Shown here piece by piece: positions 35,601 through 43,909 of a DNA stretch of 64,000 nt. Within the stretch, counting starts at the first letter, position 1. Each line of letters begins with the position of its first letter. The notes under the pieces are model-generated. The model saw only the letters and a list, made by a program, of their open reading frames with translations, did no database searches and was not told the DNA's origin. Position numbers and translations under genes: made by a program. The stretch is from Caulifigura coniformis (GTDB lineage: Bacteria; Planctomycetota; Planctomycetia; Planctomycetales; Planctomycetaceae): assembly GCF_007745175.1 (NCBI RefSeq), contig NZ_CP036271.1, forward strand, positions 5,840,314 through 5,904,313, given 5' to 3'.

Positions 35601-35995
35601 TCCAGTGTCATAGCGGCCGAGGGGCCGTCGGGCCGGACCTCAGCGGCGTGGCCAACCGCTTCTCCCATGAAGACTTGTTCACGGCGATCGTGAACCCGAG
35701 CCGGGACGTGTCCCCGCGTTACCAGACGACGGCCATTTCGACCGTCGACGGGCGGAGTTTTACCGGGCTGATCATCTACGAATCGGTGGACTACCTGGTG
35801 CTGCGGAACGCGAGCAACCAGACCTCGCGGATCGAGAAGAAGAACATTGAAGAGCAGCAGACGCTGTCAAAATCTCTGATGCCGGAAGGTCTGCTGAAAG
35901 ACCTGGGGCCGGCGGACTATGCGGATCTGTATGCGTTCCTGCGGGCAATGGGAACGGTGCAGACGGCCGAGTCGGGCAGTGACGCGACCAGGTAG
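32654..35995 (+). CDS. PVC-type haem-binding membrane-bound dehydrogenase
   Basis: 1113 residues. A signal peptide (about 20-42, ending ARA) is followed by a six-bladed sorbosone/glucose-dehydrogenase-like propeller (about 48-380; DKDGDGRADSFEQLADG, GEHDAHAIRRGPDGWWY and HGYRNAYDFDFN are typical). A HEAT-like helical region (about 420-940) comes next, and a C-terminal cytochrome domain of the Pirellula/Verrucomicrobium type has haem motif CIQCH at about 982. The fusion is characteristic of the PVC superphylum. It probably oxidises a sugar or alcohol in the periplasm and passes electrons to its own haem. It is monocistronic. Confidence 0.92.
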   Translation: MKLRTNHRARPLSPGPRTGSNLRRRILASLLAISLAPNAARADDSLGVRVPEGFKVSLYADNELASDIFSMTIDSLGRVVVSGPGYVRILIDKDGDGRADSFEQLADGPASGAQGMVFHGRDLICTGDQGLLRFRDANGDDRADGPPELFLKVRAGGEHDAHAIRRGPDGWWYLISGNTAQIDESYVALASSPVRHPRHGTVMRFKPDLTAGEVFAHGYRNAYDFDFNADGDLLTFDSDGEREISLPAYQPTRVFHAAPGSHAGWLSDHWKRPGDFFDMPPVLAEFGRGSPTGVVCYQHTQFPAPYRGALFVLDWTFGRIFALPAARQGSAPGTTEPIAFLTTVGEHGFAPTDAEVGPDGALYVSVGGRGTRGGVYRIESTARTAAPLPVDRVLACVDSPQPLAAWSRAKWEPTADLVGAGAFQKLAADERETVARRVRAIEILTERFKGLDPQMAGRLAVSPQPAIRARLAWSLGRTRPDDPSVPLLQTLLRDRDAFVQRAALEAALCSDNATLDELAVAVGQTLASPDRYVRMAAVRVMARMSRNGYAKASTAALERGAATGIGVAMAYSQRHPGYQKYPVDIARRILESNATAALKLEAARLMQIGLGDVGARGEELPEAFEGYTSRVDLSPSVEELAVATRAVSGVFPSGDLLLDQELGRVIAMLQPNDHELLTKVVKRINAESNPVEDIHWLLVAARINAPRDAESRTALATALLQLEAKIAARSLLIDTHWDEQVAEIYTALVERDEELPVAILKNPTFGRPAHIQYVAALPLDHLHEAIAAFVKKINSDVDYAWNGDVVFLLSRSEDAEVQKLVRSKFEDQSLRGAVLLSIADQGVESDRPYFVAALENTAEEILDVSLDCLAALPPNQEADEQIALVKVLRRLGDGRQERKLRSKIMGRLAANLGVEFEASEDGQGPKPAQQWASYVEEKFPAQFALHSGQSAEGASLHETLGQVEWPNGDPGRGRKLFESRQCIQCHSGRGAVGPDLSGVANRFSHEDLFTAIVNPSRDVSPRYQTTAISTVDGRSFTGLIIYESVDYLVLRNASNQTSRIEKKNIEEQQTLSKSLMPEGLLKDLGPADYADLYAFLRAMGTVQTAESGSDATR

Positions 35996-36013
35996 GCGCG
36001 CGGCGTCAGGGCT

Positions 36014-36106
36014 CATTGAGCACGGAGACGCACGGAGGATCTGATTTCTTTTCAGTTTCTCCGTGAGTCCCTGCGTTCTCGTCACCTCCGTGGTGAACTT
36101 TTCCAG
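36014..36106. repeat. short inverted-end repeat, copy C (diverged)
   Basis: Between the dehydrogenase stop and the ileS stop lies GAGCACGGAGACGCACGGAGGA on one side and CTCCGTGAGTCC followed by CACCTCCGTGGTGAAC on the other. The ends resemble those of copies A and B, but the interior is short and unrelated. It might also act as a weak hairpin between convergent genes. Confidence 0.45.
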
Positions 36107-36108
36107 TC

Positions 36109-39100
36109 TTACGACTCTCGTTTGATCTCGAGTTGTACGTCGGTGCTGCCGATGTTCACCGGCCTGGCGGACGCTGCGCCGGGCTCGATGCTGTTGCCGC
36201 GGGTTTCGCTCAGGATGGTGTCTCGCCATTCCTCGACGGCGGCGGCGATCTCGGGTTCGGTGGACTGCCAGGTGATGACGATCCGCTCGTTTTCGTCGAG
36301 ATCGTGATCCTTGCGGAGCTGCTGGACCTGGCGGATGAAATCGCGGGCGGCCCCCTCGCGGGCGAGCTCGGGAGTCAGCTTCGTGGCGAGCGCGATCTGG
36401 ACGCCAGCATCGTCGGCCGCGGCCCAGTCGCTGGCCTGCTCAGTCGAGACCATGACATCTTCGGGTGCGAGAACAACCTCTTCGCCGTTGACCTTCAGGG
36501 TGACCTTCTCCCCTCTGCGAAGGGGAGACATGATCTGCTCGGGAAGAGTCGGCAGGACAGTTTTCACGGCGTTCAGCAGCTTGCCGAGCTTGGGGCCGAG
36601 TGTCTTGAGGTTCGGCTTGTAGGAGTAGTGGACGAGGTCATCAAGATTGCCCGCGGGAGTCAGTTTCTTGACGTTGAGCTCGTCGGCGATGACGTCGGCC
36701 AGTTTCGCGATGTCGTCGGCATCCTGGGCGTTGGCACAAGCATACTTGAGCTCGGCCAGCGGCTGACGGACCCGGCGATCGGCCGATTCTCGCAGGCGAT
36801 GCCCCATGCTGACGACGCGCTGGGCGATGGCCATCCGATGGTTCAGCGATTCATCAAGGAGGGCCGGATCGACGCCCGGGTACTCGCAGAGATGGACCGA
36901 TTCGGGCGCGCCGGACGTGCCTGTTCCGACGACCAGGTTCTGGTACATCCGTTCGGCCAGGAACGGGATGCAGGGGGCCAGGAGCTTCGTGAGGGCGACG
37001 AGCGTTTCGTAGAGGGTCTGGTAGGCGGCAAGCTTGTCCGCTTCCCAGGCCGTTTCGGGGGCGTCAGCGGACTGACGCCCGCCGCTCGCCTCTTCGCTGC
37101 GGGCACGCCAGAACCGGCGGCGGTTGCGGCGGATGTACCAGTTCGAAAGGTCGTCGATGAACTGCGCGGCGGCGCTGGTGACGGATCCCGTGTCGAATGT
37201 CTCGAAGCCGGCGCGGCAGGTGGCGATGAGAGACTGCAGGTTGCTGAGAAGCCAGCGGTCGATCTCGGGACGGTCCGCGACGGGAACCTTCGGCAGGTCG
37301 GGGGTGAACCCGTCGAGCCGGGCGTAATTGACGAAGAAGGCGTAGCTGTTCCAGAGCGGGATCAGCACCTGGCGACGGGCTTCGTCGACCGGCTTGCTGG
37401 TGACCTTGCAGGTCGGCACGCCTTCTTTCGTTGCCGAGATTCGGCCTTCCGGAGTTTCGATCGGGACCTGCTGCTCCGGATGGCGGGTGCCGAAGCGGAG
37501 ATCCTGGGCGGGATTCTGCGCCAGGTACAGCCAGCGGAGGGCGTCGACGCCCAGCTGCTCGGCCGCCTCTTCAAACCAGATAGCTGTGCCATCGGATTTG
37601 TGCATCGGCTTGCCTTCCTCGTTCATCACGAGGCGGTAGGCGAAGAGATTCTTGAACGGGCGTTTCTCGAGCGGGTCGGTGATCACTTCGCCCGTTTCGT
37701 CGTCCTCATAGCGCATCATCGTTCCGAGCGCGAGGAGCGAATAAAACCAGTTGCGGAACTGGCCCGGGAACGATTCGGAGACGAGATCGGCGGGGTACCA
37801 GTCCTTCCAGTTGAGGAGGGACGTGGAGTAGTTCTCGTTGAAGTTGAGCGTGGAGAAGGGAACGATTCCCGCATCGAGCCACGGATTGCCGACGTCGGGA
37901 ACCCGTTCGAGGACGGCGCCCGTCTTCTCACTCTTGATTTTGACCTGGTCGATCCAGGGACGGTGCGGCGTGTTGCCTTCGAAGTCGTTCCAGCCTTCGA
38001 CGGCGCGTTCCTTGAGTTCGGCGAGCGTGCCGATGACGTCGAAGTCGGTCGGGTCGTTCGGATTGACCCAGATCGGGAGGGCGAGACCCCAGAACCGCTT
38101 CTTGGAGATCATCCAGTCGCGCATCGTGGTCAGCCATTCGACTTCGCGATCCTGCCCCTGGAGGGAATCGGGAAGCCAGTGGATCGACTTCGTGACGTCC
38201 TTGATCTCGTCCCGCCAGTCCATGTTGATGAACCATTCATCGACGAGCCGGAACACCAGTTCGTCGCCGGTCCGCCAGCAGAACGGATAGATGTGCGGGT
38301 ATTGCTCGACGGAGAAGAGGAGGCCTTTCTCCTTCAGGGAGTCGAAGACCATCTGGGCGGTCGCGGGATCGACGGCCTTCCTGTCGGTGAACGGGCCGAA
38401 GCCTTCGCCGTAGGTTCCGTCTTCCTTCAGAGGCGCGATGGTGACGAGGCCCAACTGCTGCCCGATGGTATGGTCGATATCGCCGCAGCCGGGGGCGATG
38501 TGGACGATGCCTGTTCCTTCGCCGGCGGTGACGTTGGCGTTGCCGCGGGAATCGCGACCGCCATCGATGACGCGGTGGCAGGTGACGCCGGTTTTGTTTC
38601 CGAGTCCACTCAGATTGGCGACCTCCTGGGGGTAGCCGCCTTCCTGGTTCTGCGCGGGGAGTTCATCGAACGGGCCCTTGTACGACCAGCCGACGAGATC
38701 CGCGCCCTTAAGTTCGGCCTCGACGTCGTGCCCGCCGAATTCCTTGAAGAGCTGCCCCAGCGACTTGAGCTTGGGGACGTCCTTCGGCCATTGCCATTCG
38801 GGCCGGCCGAAGCCTTCCTTGAACTCTTTCTCCCCGCGCTTGGTGTCGAGGTTCTCCTTCGCGAAGTAGTAGAGCGCGCCGTCTTTCTTCGAGCGAACCT
38901 TGAGGTAGACGAGGTCGGGGTTGACGGCCGCGGCGACGTTGGAGGTGAGGGTCCAGGGGGTCGTCGTCCAGACGAGGAGGAACTCGCCGGCGGGGTCGAT
39001 CGGACCGGCGGCGGCCGGTTTCGACGTGATCGGGAACTTGACGAAGCAGGAGCGGTGCGTCGTCAGCTTTCGGCCGTCGGCGACTTCCATCTGCGAGTAG

Positions 39101-39795
39101 GCGCTGCCGGCCCGGCCGCTCCAGGGCATGACGTCATGCCCCTGATAGACCTTCCCGCGCTCGAAGCACTTTTTGAGGAACGTCCAGATCGTTTCGTTGT
39201 TCTCGGTGGAGAACGTGAAGTAGCTGCCGCCCCATTCCGGGTTGCCGAGTTTTTCGACGATCTGCTCGGCGGGCTTCGTGACCGCCTGCCCGCGGGCTGT
39301 CGTATACGCGACAGGTTTCTCGGAACCGACGCCTTCGGCGAGCTTACGGAGCTGATCGGGGTCGTCCCATTCCATCCAGTAGCCAAGGCGGATGGACTGT
39401 TCCGTCTGTCGGGCGGCGAACTTGAGGACGCGTTTCTTGCATTCGCGCACGAAGCGGTCGATGCCGTAGTCCTGGATGGCTTTCTTGGTGCTGAGCTTGA
39501 GCTCCTTCTCGACTTCGACTTCGACCCACAGGCCCTGGCAGTCGAAGCCGTTCTGGAAGCGGAGCTCGCGGCCGAGCATGGAGTAGTAGCGCTGGAAGGC
39601 GTCCTTGTAGGTGCGTCCCCAGGCGTGGTGGACGCCCATGGGGTTATTGGCCGTGATGGGGCCGTCAACAAAGGACCAGCGCGGCTTTCCGGCGTTCTGC
39701 TGTTTCAGTTTCGTGAAAATGGAGCGATCGCGCCAGAAGCGGAGCATCTCGTGCTCGCCGGAGATGAAGCTGGCGTCGTCGACTTTCTGGAACAT
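36109..39795 (-). CDS. ileS: isoleucyl-tRNA synthetase, long divergent type
   Basis: Charges tRNA-Ile (class I synthetase). 1228 residues, longer than the roughly 940 of E. coli and closer to the long IleS type. The HIGH-equivalent reads GVHHAWG at about 54-60. The editing domain is present ([17 protein letters not shown] region and a [15 protein letters not shown] motif). The KMSKS-equivalent is MHKSD (37591-37605) followed by [20 protein letters not shown]. The anticodon-binding part and a long C-terminal extension (DUF5915-like region, about 1060-1228) follow. It is the only ileS in the window. Confidence 0.92.
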   Translation of the reverse strand: MFQKVDDASFISGEHEMLRFWRDRSIFTKLKQQNAGKPRWSFVDGPITANNPMGVHHAWGRTYKDAFQRYYSMLGRELRFQNGFDCQGLWVEVEVEKELKLSTKKAIQDYGIDRFVRECKKRVLKFAARQTEQSIRLGYWMEWDDPDQLRKLAEGVGSEKPVAYTTARGQAVTKPAEQIVEKLGNPEWGGSYFTFSTENNETIWTFLKKCFERGKVYQGHDVMPWSGRAGSAYSQMEVADGRKLTTHRSCFVKFPITSKPAAAGPIDPAGEFLLVWTTTPWTLTSNVAAAVNPDLVYLKVRSKKDGALYYFAKENLDTKRGEKEFKEGFGRPEWQWPKDVPKLKSLGQLFKEFGGHDVEAELKGADLVGWSYKGPFDELPAQNQEGGYPQEVANLSGLGNKTGVTCHRVIDGGRDSRGNANVTAGEGTGIVHIAPGCGDIDHTIGQQLGLVTIAPLKEDGTYGEGFGPFTDRKAVDPATAQMVFDSLKEKGLLFSVEQYPHIYPFCWRTGDELVFRLVDEWFINMDWRDEIKDVTKSIHWLPDSLQGQDREVEWLTTMRDWMISKKRFWGLALPIWVNPNDPTDFDVIGTLAELKERAVEGWNDFEGNTPHRPWIDQVKIKSEKTGAVLERVPDVGNPWLDAGIVPFSTLNFNENYSTSLLNWKDWYPADLVSESFPGQFRNWFYSLLALGTMMRYEDDETGEVITDPLEKRPFKNLFAYRLVMNEEGKPMHKSDGTAIWFEEAAEQLGVDALRWLYLAQNPAQDLRFGTRHPEQQVPIETPEGRISATKEGVPTCKVTSKPVDEARRQVLIPLWNSYAFFVNYARLDGFTPDLPKVPVADRPEIDRWLLSNLQSLIATCRAGFETFDTGSVTSAAAQFIDDLSNWYIRRNRRRFWRARSEEASGGRQSADAPETAWEADKLAAYQTLYETLVALTKLLAPCIPFLAERMYQNLVVGTGTSGAPESVHLCEYPGVDPALLDESLNHRMAIAQRVVSMGHRLRESADRRVRQPLAELKYACANAQDADDIAKLADVIADELNVKKLTPAGNLDDLVHYSYKPNLKTLGPKLGKLLNAVKTVLPTLPEQIMSPLRRGEKVTLKVNGEEVVLAPEDVMVSTEQASDWAAADDAGVQIALATKLTPELAREGAARDFIRQVQQLRKDHDLDENERIVITWQSTEPEIAAAVEEWRDTILSETRGNSIEPGAASARPVNIGSTDVQLEIKRES

Positions 39796-39822
39796 TGGGA
39801 GACTCGAAGGAACGAGAATCAG

Positions 39823-39982
39823 TTCACCGCAGAGACGCAGAGAACGCGGAGGGTTCGCTGCGAAGCCGAAATCTTAGTGAAGCCGCTATCAAAAGCACCC
39901 CGGCTGCTGAGAAGCAGCCGGGGTGCTTGGGCATTGACTCAACTTCTCTTTTTCTGTGCGACCTCTGCGTCTCTGCGGTGGA
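39823..39982. repeat. inverted-end repeat, copy D
   Basis: The left end TTCACCGCAGAGACGCAGAG mirrors CTGCGTCTCTGCGGTGGA on the right. The interior includes the terminator hairpin at 39895-39926 and does not match copies A and B. It lies between the ileS start and the FabZ-like stop. Confidence 0.6.
39895..39926 (-). terminator. terminator of the FabZ-like gene
   Basis: A perfect 14-bp stem, GCACCCCGGCTGCT with its complement, around loop GAGA. On the minus strand TTTTGATAG follows. It lies about 90 bases past the FabZ-like stop and inside repeat D. Confidence 0.75.
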
Positions 39983-40013
39983 TTCTTTCGCAGAGGTCAA
40001 TCTCCCGGCCGGT

Positions 40014-40514
40014 TTACAGGTTTTCCTTGCGGCTGATGGGGACGCCGAGCAGGCTGCCTTCCATGGCGAGGGTGTCGTTCACGTAGGCCTGGATCCTGAA
40101 CTGGGCAACGACGCGGGGGCGGATGCGGATGCCCTTGGCGATGAAGATCACCCGGTTGGGTGGGAAGACCGCCTGGCGGAAGCGAATCTCGTCCATGCCT
40201 CCGAAACCCATGAAGTCGCCGGCCTTGAGGAGGTTGTGCTTGCGGACGAAGAACGCGGCGAGCTGGGCGGCCGATTCGCAGAGCAGGACGCCGGGCAGGA
40301 GCGGGAAACCCGGCATGTGTCCTTTGATCCAGAATTCGTCGTCGGTGTAGTCGCGGAAGCCGATGATGCCCTGCTGGGCCTCGTCGATCCAGACGATGCC
40401 GCTGAGCTGTTCCATCTCGTGCCGCTGCGCGTTCATCTTGCGGATCTCGTTGAGATCGTAGAGCGGCTTGTCGTAGTTGAATCGCTTGTAGTCGAACAGC
40501 GGTTCCGCAGGCAT
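40014..40514 (-). CDS. FabZ-like 3-hydroxyacyl-ACP dehydratase
   Basis: Hot-dog-fold dehydratase of 166 residues that removes water from 3-hydroxyacyl-ACP. The catalytic pair is seen as His66 in KGHMPGFPLLPGV and Glu80 in LLCESAAQ, the FabZ spacing. The N terminus (about 45 residues ahead of the core) is longer than in housekeeping FabZ, a form common in planctomycetes. No other fatty-acid genes are adjacent; the ketoacyl synthase is 28 kb away. A hairpin follows the stop. Confidence 0.88.
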   Translation of the reverse strand: MPAEPLFDYKRFNYDKPLYDLNEIRKMNAQRHEMEQLSGIVWIDEAQQGIIGFRDYTDDEFWIKGHMPGFPLLPGVLLCESAAQLAAFFVRKHNLLKAGDFMGFGGMDEIRFRQAVFPPNRVIFIAKGIRIRPRVVAQFRIQAYVNDTLAMEGSLLGVPISRKENL

Positions 40515-40663
40515 GACTCGATCGAACTTTCCCTAGAGGACTGGACTGACCGCGCGAAGCGGCGCGGGTAATATCCAATTCTTCCGGCGGAGTGGTCAAC
40601 GCCGGGAGGCGAAAGAACCTTAACCCGATCGACCGTTTCCCTGAACTGTTCCGGCCCGGAAAC

Positions 40664-41200
40664 ATGGCGCAATCTCTGATCCGAGTGGGAATCGTGACGG
40701 TCTCCGACCGCGCCAGCCGCGGGGAGTATGAGGATCGGGGGGGACCGGCGATCCGCGAATACCTGACGGAAACGCTGGCGGGTGAATGGGAGGCGGTGGC
40801 GCGGGTGATTCCCGACGAGCGGCCAGCGATCGAGCAGTGCCTGCGGGAGCTGGCGGATGTGGAGGGCTGCTGCCTGATCGTGACGACAGGTGGGACGGGA
40901 CCGGCCCGGCGCGACGTGACGCCGGAGGCGACCCTCGCGGTCTGTGAGAAGGAGATGCCGGGATTCGGCGAATTGATGAGAAAGGTGTCGCTGGAGAAGG
41001 TGCCGACGGCGATCCTCTCACGGCAGACAGCGGGCATCCGAGGAACAGCGCTGATCATCAACCTGCCGGGGCAGCCGAAGGCGATCCGGGAATGCCTCGA
41101 CGCAGTGATGCCGGCGGTGCCCTACTGCATCGACCTGCTTGAAGGGCCCTTCCTGCTGACGACAGAGCGGATTGCGGCGTTCCGGCCGAAGAAGGGGTGA
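40664..41200 (+). CDS. molybdopterin adenylyltransferase / MoaB-like
   Basis: 178 residues from the ATG at 40664; the frame is open further up but lacks family similarity there. The MPT-binding motif TTGGTG is at 74-79 (LIVTTGGTGPARRDVTPEAT), with a later LPGQPKAIRECLDAVMPAVP. Mog adenylates molybdopterin before molybdenum insertion, and MoaB is closely related. The GEYEDRGGPAIREYL segment favours the Mog group. The rest of the molybdenum cofactor pathway is not in the window. Confidence 0.88.
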   Translation: MAQSLIRVGIVTVSDRASRGEYEDRGGPAIREYLTETLAGEWEAVARVIPDERPAIEQCLRELADVEGCCLIVTTGGTGPARRDVTPEATLAVCEKEMPGFGELMRKVSLEKVPTAILSRQTAGIRGTALIINLPGQPKAIRECLDAVMPAVPYCIDLLEGPFLLTTERIAAFRPKKG

Positions 41201-41603
41201 GGCTTCTGGGGAGCCTGGACCTCCGAAGTCGGCCGTCACACTGCTGCGAATTGTCGCCGGTTCCCACCCGGCAGTGAGCCGGACAGGGCCCCCGATCCGC
41301 TGGTACGCGGGAATTCTGTCTCGCGCGCAACCGGTCCCGTACAGGGAGAGAGCTCGTTCTTTGGCAATTCAGGACTGACGGGTGATGACCGGGCGAGACG
41401 GAGGGCAAATGACCTCCAAAAACTCGTCACAGCTGTCACAGGTCACGAATCGCCAGGGGTTCAGACCAATTTCTGCTGTCACAGGTCTCCGTCACAGGTC
41501 GTCACACATCGCCCTTCAGGGCGCCGTGCAGGGCCTCCAGCAGGGGAGAACGACAGACCTTGTCAGGGCTCGCCCCCGCTGCGCGGTGGGATCTCCGGAC
41601 GAT
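41201..41603. other. intergenic region with GTCACAG repeats
   Basis: 403 bases between convergent genes with no supported gene. It holds GTCACAG at 41426, 41435, 41478 and 41491 plus GTCACG at 41442 and GTCACAC at 41501. The longer unit TGTCACAGGTC occurs twice exactly (41477 and, as TGTCACAGGTCAC, 41434). There is no obvious terminator for either gene. Confidence 0.5.
41423..41508 (+). repeat. cluster of short GTCACAG direct repeats
   Basis: Six copies or near copies of GTCAC(A/G) on one strand in about 85 bases, with the longest exact shared unit TGTCACAGGTC. Spacing is irregular (9, 43, 13 and 10 bases), so it is neither a CRISPR nor a simple tandem repeat. It may be protein-binding sites or low-complexity drift. 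Confidence 0.5.
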
Positions 41604-41963
41604 CTAGCCGGCTGGCGCCGTCGGCGGGCTTTGCCAGGAGGCGGGGCCGTCGATCGTTTCTTCACCGAGCCAGCTGAGGAAGAGGCTCGACCCGCCCTCG
41701 ACAGGAAGGACGAGGATGGCAGGAACGTCGTAGGGATGGAGTTCCTGCACGCGATGGACGACGGCGGAGGAGAGCTCAGCCCTCGTTTTCAGAAGCAGGA
41801 CCGCCTCGGTTTCCTCCTGGATCTCTCCGTTCCAGTGATACACAGAGGTCATGCCGTCGAGGACATTTGCGCAGGCGGCGAGGGACTCGGTGACCACGAT
41901 GCGCCCGATCCGCAGCGCTTCGGCGCGGCTGGGGGCGGTGACATAGACGAGGGCTGCATTCAT
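41604..41963 (-). CDS. cutA: CutA1 divalent-ion tolerance protein
   Basis: 119 residues, normal for CutA1, a small trimeric PII-like protein found in nearly all bacteria and linked to copper tolerance, though its real role is unclear. Family marks are VYVTAPSRAEALRIGR (about 7-22), SLAACANVLDGMTSVYHWNGEIQEETEAVLLLKT (about 27-60) and VQELHPYDVPAILVLPVEGGSSLFLSWL (about 72-99). It ends convergent to the Mog-like gene and lies about 40 bases past the coiled-coil gene on the same strand. Confidence 0.93.
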   Translation of the reverse strand: MNAALVYVTAPSRAEALRIGRIVVTESLAACANVLDGMTSVYHWNGEIQEETEAVLLLKTRAELSSAVVHRVQELHPYDVPAILVLPVEGGSSLFLSWLGEETIDGPASWQSPPTAPAG

Positions 41964-42004
41964 TGCGGGGCCCCGGCCGGTCTGACGGCCGGGCTTTCAT
42001 GGCG

Positions 42005-43663
42005 CTACTTCTTCCTGTCGGCGGGCGTGCCGAGTGAGTCGAAGTAGGACTGGATGCTGCCACGATAGCCGGGGGGGATCTGCTCGGCATCAATGGCCTC
42101 CGCATAACCCTGTTTCACCGAGTCGAGGGCCGCTTTGTATTCGAGCTTGAGATCTTCATTGGTTTCGTCGCCGAGGCCTTTCGACTTCATCGACATGAGG
42201 ATCTTCCCCTTCTGAATGGGGGTCTGCGACTTCTCGGCGACGAAACCGGTTTCGACCTTGTCGTCTTCGTCGACCTTCCCGCCGCCGCCCATTCCACGGC
42301 CGCCGGTCCCTTCGCCGTCTCCCTCACCGTCGCCTTCGCCGTTTCCTTCCCCTTCCCCATCGCCACCCATCTGGGCGAGAAGCTCTTCGTAAAAGTCCTT
42401 GTACTGCTCCATGGCGGTGAGGGCGTCGGTCATCGCGCCATCGAGCTGGCCTTCACCGTTGAGCTTCTTGGCGGCCGCGATGGCCTGCAGCGATTCCTCG
42501 AGGGCTTTCATGTCTCGTGCAGACTGCGCGATCTGCTGCAACTCCATCTTGGCCACGTCCAGCGATTCCTGGAGGGCCTGCTTCTCTTCCATGGAGAGCT
42601 TGCCGTCGGATTTCGCGGCCTCGAGCTGCTCTTTCGCACGTTGCACAGCGGCCTGGAGGGCCTTTGAGCCGACCTGGTCGGTGGCGAGGTCGGCCATCGC
42701 CTTGAGACGCTTTTCGATCTTCCGTTCCATTTCCGTCCTGGCGACGGGATCTTCCGTTTTCTGGAGAGTCTCGAGTTCTTCCTTGAGCTTCTCCATTTCC
42801 TTCGCCAGTTCTTCCGACGAACCATTCTGGAGACTTTCGCTCCAGCGCTTGAGCTCGGAGGCGTTCTGCGAACCAAATTTCTGGTCGAGATTCGATTTGC
42901 TCATCAGGGTCTTGAGGGCTTCGTTGGTCGCCCGGAACTTCTCACCGAGAACCTTCTGGTTGCCGACGAGCGATTCGAAGTTCTTTTTCGGCTGATCCTT
43001 CTTCATGGCGCGGAAGGCGTTCAGGAGACCGGCGATCGACTTTTCGACATCGGGCGAGAGCGCGTTCTCCAGCTCCTTCTCCATGAGCTGTGCCTTGCGG
43101 ATCTCGGTTTCCTTCTTTTTCTCGGCGAGCTTTTTCTCGCTCGACTCTTCCTGCTTCGCCTGGGCGACTTTTCCAAACGGGTCGAAGGTGGGGAGAAACA
43201 TCTGTCCGCAGAAGAGGATCGCGAGTGCGGCGGCGGTCGAGAGAAGCCGCTGCTGCCAGGTAAACGGGACGGCGGCAGCCGGATTCACTTTGGCCGCGGC
43301 ACGTTCGGCGTCGGTGACCACAAGCGGCTGGTATTCGCCTGCGGTGGTCCGCAGCATGGTGAGAGTCAGGAAGAGATCGCGGGTGTTCTGTGCGGTGTCG
43401 ATGGACCGGGCCGCTTCCTGCGTGGTGGGCCGTCCGGGCCAGGCGAATCCGACAAGGAGCGCGAGGGCGGGAGGGAGGACCAGCGTCCAGGGAGCGAAGA
43501 CGTCGGGGACAAGGGCGGTGAAGCGACTTGTCAGCAGGACGAGGGCGTAGATGGTCGCGAAGACGACGAAAGCCCAGAAGGTGCGGGTGGCGACGCGAGC
43601 GAACCAGAGACGCCACCAGACGGCGTCGAGCACTTTTTGTGACCTGGGAGAGTCGACCATCAT
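42005..43663 (-). CDS. membrane protein with long coiled coil, DUF4175-like N terminus
   Basis: 552 residues from the ATG at 43663 (a second ATG follows; AGGAG lies 4-7 bases upstream). Two membrane segments (about 22-45 and 58-75), a short soluble piece (SIDTAQNTRDLFLTLTMLR) and a third segment (about 138-156) are followed by a coiled coil of about 270 residues. Then comes a Gly-Asp-Glu-rich stretch (GDGEGEGNGEGDGEGDGEG) and a conserved-looking end (IPPGYRGSIQSYFDSLGTP). The N-terminal plan matches the protein at 59948, and the coil matches the protein at 62255. Probably a membrane-anchored envelope scaffold. Confidence 0.8.
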   Translation of the reverse strand: MMVDSPRSQKVLDAVWWRLWFARVATRTFWAFVVFATIYALVLLTSRFTALVPDVFAPWTLVLPPALALLVGFAWPGRPTTQEAARSIDTAQNTRDLFLTLTMLRTTAGEYQPLVVTDAERAAAKVNPAAAVPFTWQQRLLSTAAALAILFCGQMFLPTFDPFGKVAQAKQEESSEKKLAEKKKETEIRKAQLMEKELENALSPDVEKSIAGLLNAFRAMKKDQPKKNFESLVGNQKVLGEKFRATNEALKTLMSKSNLDQKFGSQNASELKRWSESLQNGSSEELAKEMEKLKEELETLQKTEDPVARTEMERKIEKRLKAMADLATDQVGSKALQAAVQRAKEQLEAAKSDGKLSMEEKQALQESLDVAKMELQQIAQSARDMKALEESLQAIAAAKKLNGEGQLDGAMTDALTAMEQYKDFYEELLAQMGGDGEGEGNGEGDGEGDGEGTGGRGMGGGGKVDEDDKVETGFVAEKSQTPIQKGKILMSMKSKGLGDETNEDLKLEYKAALDSVKQGYAEAIDAEQIPPGYRGSIQSYFDSLGTPADRKK

Positions 43664-43909
43664 CCTGCTCCTGACGAGTTCAGCAGCCGCGTTCAGCCCC
43701 TGGGCGCCTGATTTCGCCGACCGGCGCCACCTGGAATCGGAAGTTCCCTCCTGCAGTCTACTCCCGGAGTGTACGATTCGTTGGGAATCCCGACAAGAAG
43801 TTGTCATCCGAGACGAGTTTCCGTGCGTATCCTCTACTGAGGTCGGATCGGTTTCGCCGCTGGTCTATAGTTGGCAGAAATGCTCCCGCACTGACGGACG
43901 GTGGACGTA

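Noticed and set aside
36133-40086. 1317-codon plus-strand open frame opposite ileS
   Set aside because: It lies exactly antisense to a complete ileS with all family motifs. Long antisense frames are expected at high GC, and its translation shows no domain or codon pattern of its own.
41423-41508. GTCACAG cluster considered as a CRISPR array
   Set aside because: Units are only 7-11 bases and spacing is irregular; there are no cas genes nearby.
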